A stretch of DNA of 64,000 nt from Thermodesulforhabdaceae bacterium (GTDB taxonomy: Bacteria; Desulfobacterota; Syntrophobacteria; Syntrophobacterales; Thermodesulforhabdaceae): positions 1-64,000 of the forward strand of contig JBBFKT010000011.1 in assembly GCA_037482015.1 (NCBI GenBank), written 5' to 3'. Positions 1 through 9,238 of this stretch are shown here, piece by piece. The position numbers were made by a program, and so were the translations under genes. The notes beneath the pieces are model-generated. The model saw only the letters and a program-made list of their open reading frames with translations. It searched no databases and was not told the origin of the DNA. How positions within the stretch are numbered: the first letter of the stretch is position 1; every line of letters begins with the position of its first letter.

Positions 1-213
1 GGGAACTCCATACATAAACTCCAAGAAAAAAGTCCAGTATAGTATACTCTATTGCACCAGGTTTGTACATGAGCCAATTTCTTTACCCCCAGCCTACTGC
101 CCTTCCATTTGAATACTTAAAAAAAGATTATTTCAGGGATAATAAGCGAGAGACAAAAGGCTCATTACTTACAATAGTAAATACATCCATCCGGCTTCCG
201 CCTTTACATTCCA
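1..213. other. Window start, no gene seen
   Basis: A/T-rich sequence downstream of the carboxyltransferase gene. No open frame, RNA fold or clear terminator could be supported. A biotin carrier gene, if it belongs to this unit, would lie further left. Confidence 0.4.
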
Positions 214-1869
214 TTATTTAATCGGCACAGAAAAAGTCTTGAAATGATAGTCCACAATACAAGAAGTCTTACAAACACCACTCACTTCTTGTGTGGAAAC
301 GATATCGATATAGTGGCTCTTACCTTTATCATCTGCAAAGGTGATTCTGGTGCCGTCCGGGAATTTCCCTCGATGATACCACACATTTGGCGGAAGAAGC
401 CATGTTTTGCCAAACTGTTTTTCAAAACGGAAATATTTTAACGCATCTCTAGGAAAGATGAGATAAAGACAGAGATCTTCTTCGGCCACGTTCCCCCCAA
501 GTTCCCGCTCTAATTCTTGCCGGCGCGCATCAAAATCTTCTTCAGCTCGTTTAATTGTCTGTTCTTTTTGAGCACCAAAACCTTCTTCAGCAAGAATTCT
601 ATGCCACTTTTTACCATCCGTTCGTCCCTTCTCTAACACCTTTTCGTAAATCCACTCCGGAGGATCATAAAAAGGGAATGGACCATAATGGCCGAGGAGC
701 AATCGTTTAAGGTCATCGGAAGGCTGTTCATAACGTCCATAAAGCACGTTACTAAGAGCGGTTGACCAAAGAATCTGGCTTCCTGGTGTAACGGGCCAAA
801 TATTTCCAAGTTCTCTTATGACCTGGGCCAATTCCTGAAAAACATCGTGTATTCTTGGCAACAATCCCATTTGTTCTGCCTGTTCATAGGCCATACTAAC
901 GGCTCCACCAGTCAGTTTGTGACGTCTAACAAGGGGATCGACGCCCTTGAAGGGGCTTTCAAAACGTTCATAGTAGCGCCGTTCCTGGCGCAAAATGTCT
1001 GAAGTCTGGATCATGGCATCGAGGTTAAGATGTTTTGGCTGATAACCATAATCTTCCATAAGCTGCACAAAAGAAAGAGCTGGAGCCTGACTATACCATG
1101 CCCCAAATCCATGATCAGAAACCTCAACAATCTTTACCCCGGTTCTCACCGCTGCCATCATGCGAGCCAGGTCATTCCCATCGGTGTTATGTCCATGGTA
1201 GGCGATCACAAGGTCAGGGAAATCGCCTCTTATGGCTTGAACCAGGCTCGTAATTTGTTCTGGGGTGCCCAAGGCCGAATGGTTTTTAATGCCTAGAATG
1301 ATTTGTTCTGTCCCAAAAAGGGAGACTATTTCCTGAACCTTGGAAAGATAAAATTCGTTTGTATGTTCAGGTCCTGTCCCAAAACACAGAGATGGAATGA
1401 AAACTTTCCCGGCTTTAATTACTTCCTCTCCCACCACCTTGAGGTTAGGTATATGGTTTAAAAAATCATAACAACGCCACACATCTACATACTGTGCAAA
1501 AAGTCGAACAGCAAACCTGATAACATTTTCAGGATAGGGCCTGTAACCGAACAAGTTATGCCCCCGGCAAACCGCTTGAATAAGCGTTTTAGGCATGGCG
1601 TTTCTAACCAGCCTGAGTTTTTCAAAGGGATTTATTTGTTTTTTCATCAAATCTACATGAACTGAAGCTCCCCCGGAAATTTCAAAGGCGAAATATCCTA
1701 CTTCATCCCGAAGGGGAGCCACTCTAAGAGTGGTCCAGGGCATAATACGCCCTTTGAAATCCGACTGAGAGACATCTCGTTCATTGTTAGTCAATAAATA
1801 TCCTTCGTAATTTCTTACAAAGGAAACGATATCTTTAGCGGTTAGTTCTCTCAAAAGTGTCCCGTTCAT
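214..1869 (-). CDS. Carboxyltransferase subunit of a biotin-dependent carboxylase (PycB/OadA-like), divergent
   Basis: A 551-residue protein with the layout of pyruvate carboxylase subunit B or oxaloacetate decarboxylase alpha: an HMGL-like barrel (about residues 25-300) followed by the conserved carboxylase domain. It should transfer CO2 between carboxybiotin and a 2-oxo acid in the cytoplasm. Visible landmarks are RDVSQS (usual RDAHQS, His replaced by Ser), GGAS, RGHNLFGYRPYPENV, GIKNHS (usual CIKDMAG, the carboxylated Lys kept) and YHGHNTDG (usual HTHDTSG, metal His-x-His kept). The protein stops at the point where fused relatives continue into a biotinyl domain, so a separate biotin carrier is needed. 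It follows the biotin carboxylase gene by 53 bases and is probably co-transcribed. The real substrate is uncertain. Confidence 0.75.
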   Translation of the reverse strand: MNGTLLRELTAKDIVSFVRNYEGYLLTNNERDVSQSDFKGRIMPWTTLRVAPLRDEVGYFAFEISGGASVHVDLMKKQINPFEKLRLVRNAMPKTLIQAVCRGHNLFGYRPYPENVIRFAVRLFAQYVDVWRCYDFLNHIPNLKVVGEEVIKAGKVFIPSLCFGTGPEHTNEFYLSKVQEIVSLFGTEQIILGIKNHSALGTPEQITSLVQAIRGDFPDLVIAYHGHNTDGNDLARMMAAVRTGVKIVEVSDHGFGAWYSQAPALSFVQLMEDYGYQPKHLNLDAMIQTSDILRQERRYYERFESPFKGVDPLVRRHKLTGGAVSMAYEQAEQMGLLPRIHDVFQELAQVIRELGNIWPVTPGSQILWSTALSNVLYGRYEQPSDDLKRLLLGHYGPFPFYDPPEWIYEKVLEKGRTDGKKWHRILAEEGFGAQKEQTIKRAEEDFDARRQELERELGGNVAEEDLCLYLIFPRDALKYFRFEKQFGKTWLLPPNVWYHRGKFPDGTRITFADDKGKSHYIDIVSTQEVSGVCKTSCIVDYHFKTFSVPIK

Positions 1870-1922
1870 GAAACACTACTCCTTTCTAGAACTAAGCCTT
1901 CTCTAAACTATTCAAAAAGCCA

Positions 1923-3365
1923 TTAAGGAGAATCTGCGTAAGGATTGTAACCGTGAGCATTAATTTCAGCAATAAGTCGCGCTAGCTTATCTATAGGATC
2001 ATCTTCTACTTTATATTTAAGGAGTTCCGGATGAGAATCTATGTAAGAAGTATCGAATCTTCTGGCTTTAAAATCCGGCTCATCAACTATTGCTCTATAA
2101 AAGGGAATTGTTGTTTTCACACCCACGATGTTAAAACCATCTAGGGCTCTTCTGAGACGGTCAACCGCTTCTTCCCAGGTAAAGCCATAGACTGTGAGCT
2201 TAACAATTAGAGAATCGTAAAACCGTGGAATCTCATATCCCTGATAGGCTGCCCCATCCAGACGTATACCATGTCCACCGGGAGACTGATAAACTTCAAT
2301 AACGCCGGGCTGAGGAATAAACCCTGCTTGTGGATCCTCAGCGTTAATTCTAAGTTCAATAGCACACCCACGAATTACCACATCTTCCTGCCTTATTGAA
2401 AGACGTTCCCCAGCAGCGATACGAATCTGCTCTCGAACTATATCAAAACCGGTAACCATCTCAGTAACAGTATGTTCCACTTGAATACGAGTGTTAACTT
2501 CAAGAAAATAGTACTGATCTTCCTCATCAACTAAAAATTCCACTGTGCCAGCATTAACGTAGTTTGCCGCTTTGGCAGCCCTTACCGCTGCATCGCAAAC
2601 TCGTTCTTCCACAAGTGGTGGGAGCATAGCTGGAGCAATTTCGATAAGCTTTTGATGTCTTCTCTGAATAGAACAATTACGTGTTCCTAGATGGATGATG
2701 GAACCATAAGCATCGGCAAGGATTTGAACTTCCACGTGGCGGGGTTTTTTTAGTCCCTTTTCCAGATAAATATCTGGATTTCCAAAGGCAAGCTTCGCTT
2801 CAGATCGAGCAACCTTAAGTGCTCTCAGTAGTTCATCTTCGGAATAAACCGCTCTGATACCTCGTCCTCCTCCTCCAGAAACAGCCTTCACCATAATAGG
2901 AAAACCATGTTGTCTGGCAAAATTGAGCGCCTTTTCATTACCTTCTTCACCATCTGGCAAAATTCCACTCCCAGGAATTAAGGGAATCCCAACCGATTCC
3001 ATAATTTTTCTAGCAATTACCTTACTACTCATGTTCCAAATCACATCGGAGGGAGGTCCAACAAATATAAGTCCTGCTTCGCGGCATCTTTTGGGAAATT
3101 CCGGATTTTCTGAAAGGAATCCATAACCGGGATGAATTGCTTCTGCTCCAACTTTCTTGGCAACCTGAATGATTTTGTCGATGTCGAGATAATCCTTTCT
3201 GGGTCCTGGACCAATACATACTGCCTCGTCGGCTCTCATAATATGCATGGCAAAACGATCTGTTTCTTCGTAAATAGCTACAGTCTTTATGCCCAGCTCT
3301 TCAGCCGCCCGCATAATTCGGATAGCAATTTCTCCTCTATTGGCAACCAGAAGCTTCTTAAACAT
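1923..3365 (-). CDS. Biotin carboxylase (ATP-grasp) subunit of acyl-CoA/pyruvate carboxylase
   Basis: A 480-residue, full-length biotin carboxylase (AccC/PycA family). It carboxylates biotin on a carrier protein using ATP and bicarbonate. Domain order is classical: N-terminal Rossmann-like domain starting MFKKLLVANRGEIAIRI, ATP-grasp with the glycine-rich loop GGGGRG (about 165-170), EVNTRIQVEHTVTE catalytic segment (about 288-301), and the C-terminal domain with RINAEDP. A good ribosome site (AAGGAG) lies upstream of the ATG. Pairing with the carboxyltransferase gene downstream suggests a two- or three-component pyruvate carboxylase or transcarboxylase, rather than the acetyl-CoA carboxylase AccC, but sequence alone cannot settle which. 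No biotin carrier is encoded in the window. Confidence 0.88.
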   Translation of the reverse strand: MFKKLLVANRGEIAIRIMRAAEELGIKTVAIYEETDRFAMHIMRADEAVCIGPGPRKDYLDIDKIIQVAKKVGAEAIHPGYGFLSENPEFPKRCREAGLIFVGPPSDVIWNMSSKVIARKIMESVGIPLIPGSGILPDGEEGNEKALNFARQHGFPIMVKAVSGGGGRGIRAVYSEDELLRALKVARSEAKLAFGNPDIYLEKGLKKPRHVEVQILADAYGSIIHLGTRNCSIQRRHQKLIEIAPAMLPPLVEERVCDAAVRAAKAANYVNAGTVEFLVDEEDQYYFLEVNTRIQVEHTVTEMVTGFDIVREQIRIAAGERLSIRQEDVVIRGCAIELRINAEDPQAGFIPQPGVIEVYQSPGGHGIRLDGAAYQGYEIPRFYDSLIVKLTVYGFTWEEAVDRLRRALDGFNIVGVKTTIPFYRAIVDEPDFKARRFDTSYIDSHPELLKYKVEDDPIDKLARLIAEINAHGYNPYADSP

Positions 3366-3737
3366 TCGTTTCTTTCTCCTTGCCTAAATACTTATTCATC
3401 CCTCTGGGGCATTAAGTTCATTTACCCCACCATCTCATAAAAACAAAAAGCAGAATTTAATTAGTGGGAACATTCAGGCAGTATAAGGTTTCTCACCTTA
3501 TTGATCCACATACTCAAAGCTAAATTTAGCATAAAACCTGCCATTTCATCAAACAAAATAGAGGAGCCTTTCATAGCTCTTTATTTAGTTATCAGTTATG
3601 GAAATGTTACAATTTGGGTGAGACGCTTCCTAAAAAGCAATGGTTCAAAACCATCTATTAAGGCCTTCAAAAAAAGCGGTTTTGTTGTTATGATTACTTT
3701 TGAAAGAATCCGAAAAAACTAAAGAGGTAAAGTTCAT
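3366..3737. other. Intergenic gap between divergent genes
   Basis: This 372-base, A/T-rich gap separates the leftward biotin carboxylase from the rightward coiled-coil gene, so promoters for both must lie here. I see a small perfect hairpin at 3640-3654 (ATGGTT, loop CAA, AACCAT) and an AGAGG ribosome site just before 3738. An open frame at 3501-3722 has no ribosome site and no recognisable content, so I do not call it a gene. Confidence 0.5.
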
Positions 3738-4502
3738 ATGATTCTAAACATTGAACTTATTGAAACTTTGGAAGAACTTGATCCGTCTATTAGGCAAGCT
3801 TTCATTAAGGTCTTGAAGGTCTTAGAGAAAAGGCTGGGAGAAGTTGTAAGGAGAGAGGACTTTCTTGATCTTAAGCAGGTAGTTGCGGAACTTGCGGATG
3901 CTCAAAAGCGAACAGAGCAGCGGGTCGAAGAACTCGCAGAAGCTCAAAAGCGAACAGAACAGAGGGTCGAAGAACTCGCAGAGGCTCAGAAAAAATCGGA
4001 AGAACGACTAACTAGGCTGGAAGTAGTTGTTGCTGAACTCGCAGAAGCCCAAAAGCGAACAGAAGAACGAATAACCAGGTTGGAAGAGAACATGAACATG
4101 AGGTTCAAGGAAGTTAAAGATCAGATTGCAGCTCTTGGCAGCAGATGGGGCATTCAGAGCGAAACGGTTTTTCGAAACACAGTAAAAACACTCCTTGAGA
4201 CAACTGGCTATACTGTAACCCGGGGTTATTATGGGGAACGTGAAGTTGATATTGTTATTAGAGACGGTGAACATATTCTGTTGGAAATTACTTCTAGCAT
4301 GAAAAAATCGGATGTTGCGAACTACAGCAGATCTGCCACAGACTATAAGGAGAAGACAGGAATACTACCTCGGATAATGGTTGCAGCGATTTACATATCC
4401 CCCTCTGTCATGAAAGAAATTATGGCTTCTCCAATACCTATGGAGATATTCTCAATAGAAGAAGTTACCGAACAACAAATGAATAATAATCAAAAAGATT
4501 AA
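3738..4502 (+). CDS. Coiled-coil protein with degenerate PD-(D/E)XK-like C-terminal domain
   Basis: A 254-residue protein with three parts: a short helical N-terminus (1-45, containing LDPSIRQAF), a coiled coil built from 14- and 21-residue repeats of the type LAEAQKRTE (about 51-118), and a globular C-terminus (125-250) resembling the restriction-endonuclease-like fold of the DUF3782 type. In the C-terminus Asp171 (EREVDIVI) and Glu183 (LLEITSS) fit the D and E of the PD-(D/E)XK pattern, but the Lys is Thr185, so catalysis is doubtful. A paralogue with the same head and repeats lies at 46291-47184. Function unknown; such proteins are multi-copy in thermophiles and cyanobacteria. Family assignment is from memory of the repeat and fold pattern. 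Confidence 0.7.
   Translation: MILNIELIETLEELDPSIRQAFIKVLKVLEKRLGEVVRREDFLDLKQVVAELADAQKRTEQRVEELAEAQKRTEQRVEELAEAQKKSEERLTRLEVVVAELAEAQKRTEERITRLEENMNMRFKEVKDQIAALGSRWGIQSETVFRNTVKTLLETTGYTVTRGYYGEREVDIVIRDGEHILLEITSSMKKSDVANYSRSATDYKEKTGILPRIMVAAIYISPSVMKEIMASPIPMEIFSIEEVTEQQMNNNQKD
3896..4076 (+). repeat. In-gene tandem repeat encoding LAEAQKRTE coiled-coil units
   Basis: Four copies of a degenerate unit, each encoding a variant of [14 protein letters not shown], are spaced 42 or 63 bases apart, that is two or three heptads. The nucleotide copies are close enough (for example gaactcgcagaagc recurring) to allow slippage or recombination, and similar units occur in the opposite orientation in the gene at 46291-47184. 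Confidence 0.75.
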
Positions 4503-4704
4503 GCTCTGGCAGTGAAATTAACTCTGGGCTATTCTATAAAAGATTCGCCATGGAAACCTATAACACGTATAGAACTCCAATAGCTTCCATTATAAGTGCA
4601 CTATTACGAACTAAATCAAAGGATCGTTCTTAAGTTATTAAAGCAATTGCTAAGGGAGTGTGTTCCCCAAATAAGTAGTAAGGAAAATTTATGGTAACTT
4701 GCTT

Positions 4705-5136
4705 CTATCGTGGGACGATAGGAATTTCAATCGAGTGAACAAAATAGATAACAAAGAAAAGTCCCACTGTAACGATACAGAGAACAAGGAGAAGGTCTAA
4801 TATAAGAGAAGGATGATATGAGTCTTCTTCTATTTGCTTTTCAACCTTCTTATATCTGATAAAGGCAAGAATTCCCATGAGAGCACCAAAACCAATGAGA
4901 AATATACCCAGTATGGAAGATATATACGAATGCTGCTGAGAAGAAAGGATTGGTTCACTTTTTCCCAAAAAAAGGCAAGTAAATTGAGAAAGAAACAACG
5001 AAAATCGCTCTATAACAAAACCAAATGCCATTATAGAAATGCTTGTTCGAACCCAAGAAAGAAAAGTGCGTTCATTGGCAAGATGGGCTTGTCTATTTTT
5101 TACTCTCGATTTTGGTAAAATTTCTCCATCGCTCAT
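4705..5136 (-). CDS. DUF202 (YidH-family) inner membrane protein
   Basis: A 143-residue membrane protein with the DUF202 signature LANERTFLSWVRTSI (about residues 18-32) directly before the first membrane helix. Three hydrophobic helices can be seen (about 28-50, 72-92 and 112-133). The family occurs in bacteria and in yeast vacuolar transporter chaperones; its molecular role is not established. It lies alone, in the same direction as the queuosine gene upstream of it, with about 116 bases between them. Confidence 0.8.
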   Translation of the reverse strand: MSDGEILPKSRVKNRQAHLANERTFLSWVRTSISIMAFGFVIERFSLFLSQFTCLFLGKSEPILSSQQHSYISSILGIFLIGFGALMGILAFIRYKKVEKQIEEDSYHPSLILDLLLVLCIVTVGLFFVIYFVHSIEIPIVPR

Positions 5137-5252
5137 TTGCTACTAATCACTATGGCTTTTGGAATCCTTATTCATCTCCAAAACTTGCAACGGTTCAAGA
5201 TTATCTTTGGGCAAATGCCTTCTTTTAACAACTTACTAATATAACAAATAAC

Positions 5253-6302
5253 TCAATAAAAAATCGTTCTACAAAGATGATAGGGCTTTTTCCGAAATGT
5301 ATCCTCTTGTCCCAAATACCAGAGAAATTGATCCATATGAATCGATAAAATTTCATTTCCGGTTACTGTCTCCATCCCCGTTCTTAAAAGCTCAACAGCC
5401 TGAACGGTGGCCGCCCGAATTTCGACTTCTTTTGGTTCTCCAGGTTGAAGAGGAAGTCGATTATCAACTTGCTCTGCAAGTTCCTTTGAATAATTCAGAA
5501 TACTCAAGGCTCTCAGCACCTGAGGAAGTTTATAATCGGCAAAAGCGGTAAGCACATCGATATCACGGAAACTCCCCAACCCCTGTCCTCCAAAAGACGT
5601 GTAAAGATCAGCAACATAAATCTGTGCTCGCTTCCAGAAAAACACTTTTATCTTATCGACTCCATAAACTGCTTCGTCGCGAAAAGATGGGAAATACTTT
5701 ACTACTAACTCTACAAGCTTTTTGGCACTTTGATCTCCAGCATAAATCATATTAACCACATCGCCATCCCAATGTTTAATCAACATTCGACCGGCTTCTC
5801 TAAGGTGAGCAAGTCTCGATTCAAAAAGCGGTATCATACCTTCGCCTCGAAATATATGTCGTAGATCCCTATCTGAAATCTCTGCTATGAAATATGCGTC
5901 TGTTAAGGGGATACTCTCATCATAAGCCCGCTTCAAGCTTGCCGCCAGCGCCCAATATCCCGACCATTTTCTTTCCCCATATTCAACCGTCCATAGAGAC
6001 TCTCCAGGATCAGGCCAAAAAGAATAATTCAGCGTATCAAGCACAAAAAGCCATCTCGCCAGCTCTTCATTAGAAGTCCCAATGTTGTGGAGAAATGCCA
6101 CTGGATCTTCGTCATTTTTCACGCCATCAAACCGCCGGCAAAACTGCTTCCATTTATCAGACAATTCCTCTGCCCGCCTGTGAATAAGCTCAGAACTGGC
6201 AATAGTTACATCTTTTGCTCGACGCATCACCATTTGAGTTGTAGCAAACGGCGGGAAAATCTCTCTTCTTATATTCTCTCTACCCATCTTTCCCCATCCC
6301 AA
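5253..6302 (-). CDS. Queuosine salvage N-glycosylase (Qng1/DUF2419 family)
   Basis: A 349-residue member of the queuosine-salvage family (DUF2419, human C9orf64), which hydrolyses queuosine 5-prime-monophosphate to free queuine. Recognisable blocks are LDTLNYSFWPDP (about 87-98), the substrate loop with GYWALAASLKRA, and FRDIDVLTAFADYKLPQ (about 245-261), whose acidic residues line the active site in characterised members. The start overlaps the end of the moeA fusion gene by 34 bases; an in-frame ATG at 6287, preceded by GGGGAAAG, is an alternative start. The family is common in eukaryotes and patchy in bacteria, so this organism may scavenge queuosine rather than, or as well as, make it. 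Confidence 0.85.
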   Translation of the reverse strand: MGWGKMGRENIRREIFPPFATTQMVMRRAKDVTIASSELIHRRAEELSDKWKQFCRRFDGVKNDEDPVAFLHNIGTSNEELARWLFVLDTLNYSFWPDPGESLWTVEYGERKWSGYWALAASLKRAYDESIPLTDAYFIAEISDRDLRHIFRGEGMIPLFESRLAHLREAGRMLIKHWDGDVVNMIYAGDQSAKKLVELVVKYFPSFRDEAVYGVDKIKVFFWKRAQIYVADLYTSFGGQGLGSFRDIDVLTAFADYKLPQVLRALSILNYSKELAEQVDNRLPLQPGEPKEVEIRAATVQAVELLRTGMETVTGNEILSIHMDQFLWYLGQEDTFRKKPYHLCRTIFY

Positions 6303-8221
6303 ATGCCTATTACAGAACCAGAATTTGAGGGATCATATCCTCCAAAGCTCTGAACCAGATTCCTGAAACGTTCACTTCTTATGACATCCATGAGTAAGCT
6401 AATTTTCTCTTCCCCAAAAGCATCTTCTCTTATCACCAGATCGTAACGCTCCTGAGCAATTGGTATAAACTCAAGCCCCAGAGCCTTTGCCGCCGCATAA
6501 ATTCCCATTCCTGCATCTGCTCGCCCGCTAAGGATCGACACCGCTACAGCCATGTGAGTATATTCTTCCTGGTCATATCCTGCGATCTCCTCCGGGGAGA
6601 TTCCCGCTCTCTGGAGTTCATAATCAAAAAGAATTCTCGTGCCGGCTCCCGCTTGACGGTTGATAAATCGAACATCAGGGCGCTTAAGATCTTCAATAGA
6701 CTGAATATTCTTGGGATTTCCGGGAGCAAGCATAAACCCTTGCTGTCTTTTAACAAGCTCGACAAGACGCACGGGAACACCGCGAAGGTATTTTTCAATG
6801 AAAGAAAAATTGTAACTTCCGTCCGATGTATCCAACAGATGAGAACCAGCAACGTGAGCATGTCCTTTGCGTAGAGCAATAAGACCCGCAAGGCTTCCCA
6901 CATTGCTAGATGAAAGATGAAGTCGGCTATCGCGAGTTTTGAGTTCGCTGGTTATTACATCTATTGTGTTGTCATGGCTCCCAATCATGATGATATTGTG
7001 AGAAATTACATATTCGGGCTTAAGCAGTTCTACATCCACTTTTTTCCCAGCGTCAAGCCCTTCTTCATCGTGAGGAATCCTTACAATACCGTCAGCTCGA
7101 GTAAGAGACGTTATCAAACCAGCCCCACGCTGAATAGGCACGGCAACGAGTTCTTCTCCAACTCTTCCGAGTACCACTCTTACAAACTCTTCAAGCCCCA
7201 GCTTTGAAGCTACCTTTCTAGCAAGAGTTGCTGAAACAATTGGGGGTTGAGGCGCCACAAGCCCTTGAAGGCTCCACAAAAGCGGACTCACAAATTGTTC
7301 AAAGGCAAGAATTGCCGAAACTGGATAGCCCGGCACGCCAATTACAGGTTTTTCTTCAACTTTACCGAGTATTACCGGCTTCCCGGGCATCATGGTCACG
7401 CCGTGGACTAATACAGTGCCGAGTTCTTCGATTATGTGAACGGTGTAGTCTTCTGAACCCGCTGAAGATCCTGCGTTAATAAGCACAACATCGACTCCAC
7501 TTCTACAGGCTTCCAGGATGCTTTCTCTGATAGCCTCAGGTTGATCCGGAACAATATCTCTAAGAATCGGTTCCCCGTAACAGTTTTTGACAAGAGAAGC
7601 CATAATCGTGCCGTTGAATTCTACAATCTGCCCTGGCTCAAGAGTCTTCAAAGCCGATGGTGAAACCAGTTCACTACCCGTCGGCTGAATCCAGACTCGA
7701 GGCTTACGATAAACCTTAACGGATGTAACTGACGCAGCAAGAAGCGCTCCCAGATCTGCAGGTCTTAGCATATGATTAACGGGCAAAACTAACTCCCCAG
7801 CAACAATGTCTTCACCAACCTTTCTTACGTGTTGCCACGGATAAGCAGGCTGTCTTATCTCGACCAGATTTTCTTCACCTTCAACCGGAAGGACATGCTC
7901 GATCATGATCACGGCGTTTGTTCCATCTGGAAGCGGATCACCGGTATCTACTGGAAATGCATCTATACCTATTTTAAGCCTTACAGGGGATGTTTCGGTT
8001 GCTCCAAAAGTTTTTTTCGCATCTACTGCTATGCCGTCCATAGCTGCCCCATGGTAGTGGGGAACGGATCGACAGGCAAAGACTGGTTCTGCCGTAACTC
8101 GACCAAGAGCCTCTGTAGTTTGAACTTCCTCAACCTCGGTTCTGAGCCTCCCGAAGGTATCCCGCCATACTTTCTGAGCATCGCTAAGGGTGTGCATTTT
8201 CAGGTAAATTTTTCGTTTCAT
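6269..8221 (-). CDS. moeA: MoeA molybdopterin molybdenumtransferase fused to a periplasmic-binding-like (LysR substrate) domain
   Basis: About 650 residues. The first ~410 residues are MoeA (domains MoeA_N, molybdopterin-binding and MoeA_C), with HYHGAAMDGIA, TGDPLPDGTNAVIM and the molybdopterin-binding stretch NAGSSAGSEDYT; this part inserts molybdenum into adenylylated molybdopterin. The last ~235 residues, from about SHNIIMIGSHDNTIDV, are a type-2 periplasmic-binding fold (PBP-like, LysR substrate domain) with RFINRQAGAGTRILFDYEL, expected to bind molybdate or tungstate. There is no signal peptide, so the sensor domain is cytoplasmic. The fusion is known in anaerobes and archaea. An ATG at 8221 follows AGGTGG and is preferred to an upstream GTG at 8230. 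It fits the demand from the two molybdoenzymes at 48-54 kb. Confidence 0.9.
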   Translation of the reverse strand: MKRKIYLKMHTLSDAQKVWRDTFGRLRTEVEEVQTTEALGRVTAEPVFACRSVPHYHGAAMDGIAVDAKKTFGATETSPVRLKIGIDAFPVDTGDPLPDGTNAVIMIEHVLPVEGEENLVEIRQPAYPWQHVRKVGEDIVAGELVLPVNHMLRPADLGALLAASVTSVKVYRKPRVWIQPTGSELVSPSALKTLEPGQIVEFNGTIMASLVKNCYGEPILRDIVPDQPEAIRESILEACRSGVDVVLINAGSSAGSEDYTVHIIEELGTVLVHGVTMMPGKPVILGKVEEKPVIGVPGYPVSAILAFEQFVSPLLWSLQGLVAPQPPIVSATLARKVASKLGLEEFVRVVLGRVGEELVAVPIQRGAGLITSLTRADGIVRIPHDEEGLDAGKKVDVELLKPEYVISHNIIMIGSHDNTIDVITSELKTRDSRLHLSSSNVGSLAGLIALRKGHAHVAGSHLLDTSDGSYNFSFIEKYLRGVPVRLVELVKRQQGFMLAPGNPKNIQSIEDLKRPDVRFINRQAGAGTRILFDYELQRAGISPEEIAGYDQEEYTHMAVAVSILSGRADAGMGIYAAAKALGLEFIPIAQERYDLVIREDAFGEEKISLLMDVIRSERFRNLVQSFGGYDPSNSGSVIGIWDGERWVERI

Positions 8222-8242
8222 GGTCACCACCTGTTATAAATC

Positions 8243-9055
8243 CTACGGCTTCGGTAATCCGAAGCGTTCTCTAAAGGCTGATCGATACTCCCTGCATGTT
8301 TTCAAATCTACATCAACTATTTCTACACATTCAAAATCTTCCAGTTCACGCTGAATCCAGCTATCAAGCGTATCAAGACTACGAAGCCATCGCCGGAAGT
8401 GATCCTTATCTAAAAGCTTCGGGGGCTGGATCACAAAGCTGGAACCACCAAAATGATGGATCTTTCGCCCTCTGAACATAGCGTTAAAACTTACCGTATT
8501 TACTCCAACTACAGGCACCAAATGGTCGAACGCCCTAACCAGAGCCCCATACTTCCAGTGACCCCGAAGAATGGGGAAAATACTAGGGTTGAATACTACG
8601 TCCACATCCTGGCGGGCTAGCTGGATGCCAGCTTCAGGGTTACCCCAAAAATCTATACATACAGGAATACCAATTTTGCCGAAGTCAGTTGTAAATGCCG
8701 TGTAGATACCATCGGAAGGAGTAATGTCAAACAAAGTTCTTTCAAGACTTCCGACGCAACGCTTACGTTGTCTTCCTAGCACTCGCCCAGAACGATCAAA
8801 TAGCGTGGCTGTGTTGTAAAATCTGCCATCTACTTCTTCAACAAGTCCGGCAATAATGTAACTACCAAGTTTTTTTGCCGCACGAGAAAGTTCTTCCTCG
8901 CCCTGAAACGGGAAATATTCCGGAAAACAGATTACATCGATTTGTTTGCCTCGACATTGGTCAAGCAAAAAAAGAGCATGAACAATATTATGGGGATCAT
9001 CGTAGGATGGGTAAGGCTTGGGCTGAACGATGGCTACTCGAATTGTGGATTTCAT
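8243..9055 (-). CDS. Nitrilase-superfamily carbon-nitrogen hydrolase
   Basis: A 270-residue nitrilase-superfamily enzyme that should cleave a C-N bond in an amide or nitrile in the cytoplasm. The catalytic triad is visible: Glu in CFPEYFP, Lys in LGRQRKRC and Cys in IPVCIDFWG. The start at 9055 is chosen because AGGAGG lies ten bases upstream; the frame is open further upstream to a start at 9097 but without a ribosome site. It ends 21 bases before the moeA start, so the two are likely co-transcribed. Substrate unknown; the family includes omega-amidase, N-carbamoyl and formamide-type hydrolases. Confidence 0.85.
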   Translation of the reverse strand: MKSTIRVAIVQPKPYPSYDDPHNIVHALFLLDQCRGKQIDVICFPEYFPFQGEEELSRAAKKLGSYIIAGLVEEVDGRFYNTATLFDRSGRVLGRQRKRCVGSLERTLFDITPSDGIYTAFTTDFGKIGIPVCIDFWGNPEAGIQLARQDVDVVFNPSIFPILRGHWKYGALVRAFDHLVPVVGVNTVSFNAMFRGRKIHHFGGSSFVIQPPKLLDKDHFRRWLRSLDTLDSWIQRELEDFECVEIVDVDLKTCREYRSAFRERFGLPKP

Positions 9056-9238
9056 ACCGAGCTGTCCTCCTAAAAATTGGAATCGATGAAGGCGCATCTA
9101 CAAAATAAGTCGTTACAGTAAAACCTGGTTAAGACAACAGGAAGTTAAACTGCCGCCCTACACGCTATTGGTACGGGTTGCACTGTGATACGCCCTTAAT
9201 GTTCTGCATTTTGGCGTTACGAGGAAACGTGTTTGTTT

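Noticed and set aside
3501-3722. 73-residue frame in the gap before the coiled-coil gene
   Set aside because: No ribosome site, no recognisable residues, and placed where promoters are expected.
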